64,000 bases of DNA from Novosphingobium kaempferiae (GTDB taxonomy: Bacteria; Pseudomonadota; Alphaproteobacteria; Sphingomonadales; Sphingomonadaceae): contig NZ_CP089301.1 of NCBI RefSeq assembly GCF_021227995.1, positions 3,720,001 through 3,784,000 on the forward strand, given 5' to 3'. A program made the position numbers and the translations under genes. Positions 62,587 to 64,000 of this stretch are shown piece after piece. Below the pieces are notes generated by a model that was not told the origin of the DNA, made no database searches, and worked only from the letters and a program-made list of their open reading frames with translations. Numbering within the stretch: position 1 is the stretch's first letter; the number at the start of each line of letters is the position of its first letter.

Positions 62587-64000
62587 AGTTCAACTTCCGG
62601 CGCCTGCTGCGTCCGCCGCATGTCACCACCGGCACCCTGCGCAACAGCTTTGACCGCCGCACGATCGTCGTCGGCGGCATCCAGGGCGGCATCGGCTGCC
62701 TGCTCGCCGCGCGCATGACCTACCTCTCGGTCTTCGAGAACGAGAAGTACAAGCTCAAGGCCGAGAGCAACCGCGTCAACCTCTCGCTGATTCCGCCGCG
62801 CCGGGGCTGGATCCTCGACCGCAACGGACAGCCGCTCGCCTCGAACCGCGCCGACTTCCGCGTCGACGTGATCCCCGAACGGATGAGCGATCCGGCACGC
62901 ACGATCACCGAACTCGGCAAGCTGCTGTCGCTGACCCCGATCGCGATGCAGGACTTGCAGGACAAGCTGGACCGCGCGCACGGCTTCGCGCCGGTCGAGG
63001 TCGCCTCGCGCCTCGACTGGGAGCGGTTCGCCGCCGTCAGCGTGCGCCTGCCCGACCTGCCCGGCGTCGTCACGCAGCGCGGCTACTCCCGCTTCTACCC
63101 GACCGGGCCATCGGTCGGCCACCTCATCGGCTACGTCGGCGCGGCATCAGCCGAGGAGTACGAGAAGGATCACGATCCCGTCCTCATCACGCCCGGCTAC
63201 AAGGTCGGCAAGGACGCGCTCGAAAAGTTCTACGAGAAGGACTTGCGCGGCAAGCCCGGCGCGCGGCGCGTGGAAGTCACCGCATCGGGCCGCATCGTGC
63301 GCGACCTCGACACGCGCGAGGACGTGCCCGGCAAGACCGTCAAGCTGACCATCGACGCAGGCATCCAGGACTACGCCGCCCGCCGCATCGGCCCGGAGTC
63401 CGCCGCCGTCGTGGTGATGGACTGCCAGACGGGCGACGTGCTCGCGATGTGCTCGATGCCCAGCTTCGATCCCAACAGCTTCTCCGACGGCATCGGCCGC
63501 CTCGAATGGAAGATGCTGTCGGACGACGACCACGTTCCGCTGCGCAACAAGGTGCTGCGCGGGCTCTATCCGCCGGGCTCCACGGTCAAGCCGATGGTCG
63601 GCCTCTCGTTCCTTGAGGCCGGGCTCGATCCGAACGAGTCCGTGTTCTGCGGCGGCGGCCTGCGCGTGGGCAACCGCGTGTTCCACTGCTGGCAGCGGCG
63701 CGGCCATGGCCAGGTCAACATGGCCAAGGGCATCTACCAGAGCTGCGACGTCTACTTCTACCACTTCGCCCAGCGCATCGGCATGGACCCGATCGCGGCG
63801 ATGGCGAAGCGGCTCGGGCTCGGGCAGGAGTTCCCGATGCCGGTGGCCGGCCAGTCCTACGGCACGGTGCCCAGCCCCGCGTGGAAGCTCAAGAAGTACG
63901 ACAAGGAATGGCAGACCTTCGATACGGTCAACGCCACCATCGGACAGGGCTACTTCCTCGTGAATCCGCTGCAGCAGGCCATTCAGGCTTCCCGCATCGC
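62583..64000 (+). CDS. mrdA: Penicillin-binding protein 2 (partial, runs off the window)
   Basis: The elongasome transpeptidase; about 472 residues are inside the window and the C-terminus lies beyond it. An N-terminal membrane anchor (VVGGIQGGIGCLLAARMTYL), then the dimerisation domain starting LIPPRRGWILDRNGQPLA (R-G-x-I-x-D-R-N-G), and the transpeptidase domain with nucleophile SxxK in YPPGSTVKPMVGL and SxN-equivalent SCD in GIYQSCDVYFY. The last KTG motif is not reached. Start ATG 62583 overlaps the mreD stop. Confidence 0.95.
   Translation, partial: MKFNFRRLLRPPHVTTGTLRNSFDRRTIVVGGIQGGIGCLLAARMTYLSVFENEKYKLKAESNRVNLSLIPPRRGWILDRNGQPLASNRADFRVDVIPERMSDPARTITELGKLLSLTPIAMQDLQDKLDRAHGFAPVEVASRLDWERFAAVSVRLPDLPGVVTQRGYSRFYPTGPSVGHLIGYVGAASAEEYEKDHDPVLITPGYKVGKDALEKFYEKDLRGKPGARRVEVTASGRIVRDLDTREDVPGKTVKLTIDAGIQDYAARRIGPESAAVVVMDCQTGDVLAMCSMPSFDPNSFSDGIGRLEWKMLSDDDHVPLRNKVLRGLYPPGSTVKPMVGLSFLEAGLDPNESVFCGGGLRVGNRVFHCWQRRGHGQVNMAKGIYQSCDVYFYHFAQRIGMDPIAAMAKRLGLGQEFPMPVAGQSYGTVPSPAWKLKKYDKEWQTFDTVNATIGQGYFLVNPLQQAIQASRI

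Overview
This window is a GC-rich chromosomal segment from an alphaproteobacterium, most likely order Sphingomonadales (Novosphingobium/Sphingobium-like). That placement is an inference. It rests on a PhaR repressor, the gene neighbourhood gshB-yraN-rsmI-LpoA-like, DOMON-like and 'vgr-related' proteins typical of sphingomonads, an alphaproteobacterial-type heat-shock promoter at dnaK, and REP-like palindromes of the 'CGTCATTGCGAGCGAAGCG' type. Almost all of it is core genome. I found 62 protein genes, the last one cut by the window end. I saw no rRNA, tRNA, CRISPR array, transposase or prophage.

Layout. 0-4.6 kb (minus): radA-cvpA-Fe/S scaffold-alr, then phaR and a NUDIX hydrolase. 4.7-7 kb: a large patatin-like phospholipase. 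7-13.6 kb: chaperones (dnaK-dnaJ and hrcA-grpE, both minus) around a copper chaperone, a metallopeptidase-like protein and a glycine-zipper lipoprotein. 13.7-18.6 kb (plus): rph-rdgB-TPR sulfotransferase-hemW-xerC as a tight run. 18.7-23.3 kb: dedA, gshB, a His/Pro-rich peptide, yraN-rsmI and a divergent LpoA-like lipoprotein. 23.5-32.7 kb: parE, a serine beta-lactamase-like hydrolase, a GT87-type membrane protein, moxR-GFA-VWA, and DOMON-like/NamZ. 32.9-41.3 kb: tyrS, a PilZ protein, a TonB receptor behind a Zur-like box, MFS-cysK-dienelactone hydrolase, hisI, and comF. 41.4-48.1 kb: methyltransferase, ppdK, glyS-glyQ. 48.2-51.3 kb: an operator-controlled accessory operon (TM protein, XRE regulator, membrane protein, two TraB/GumN proteins). 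51.4-57.9 kb: rplY-pth, a PEP-CTERM protein behind a sigma-54 promoter facing a PrsT-like TPR lipoprotein, ychF, an ENPP-type phosphodiesterase and a lipoprotein. 57.9-64 kb: mutL, then mreB-mreC-mreD-mrdA (cell elongation).

The only stretch over 300 bases without a gene is 40244-40591. It holds a chain of strong hairpins ending in a classic intrinsic terminator on the plus strand, so I propose an unassigned structured RNA there.

Best candidates for something under-described: (1) the structured RNA between hisI and comF; (2) the 48.2-51.3 kb operon, whose promoter carries two TGAC-N5-GTCA operator boxes 21 bases apart and which encodes tandem TraB/GumN paralogues; (3) a hairpin that buries the gshB ribosome-binding site; (4) the sigma-54-driven PEP-CTERM protein beside a PrsT-like protein; (5) a ~118-base palindromic repeat family whose core is conserved while the outer stems differ with compensation.
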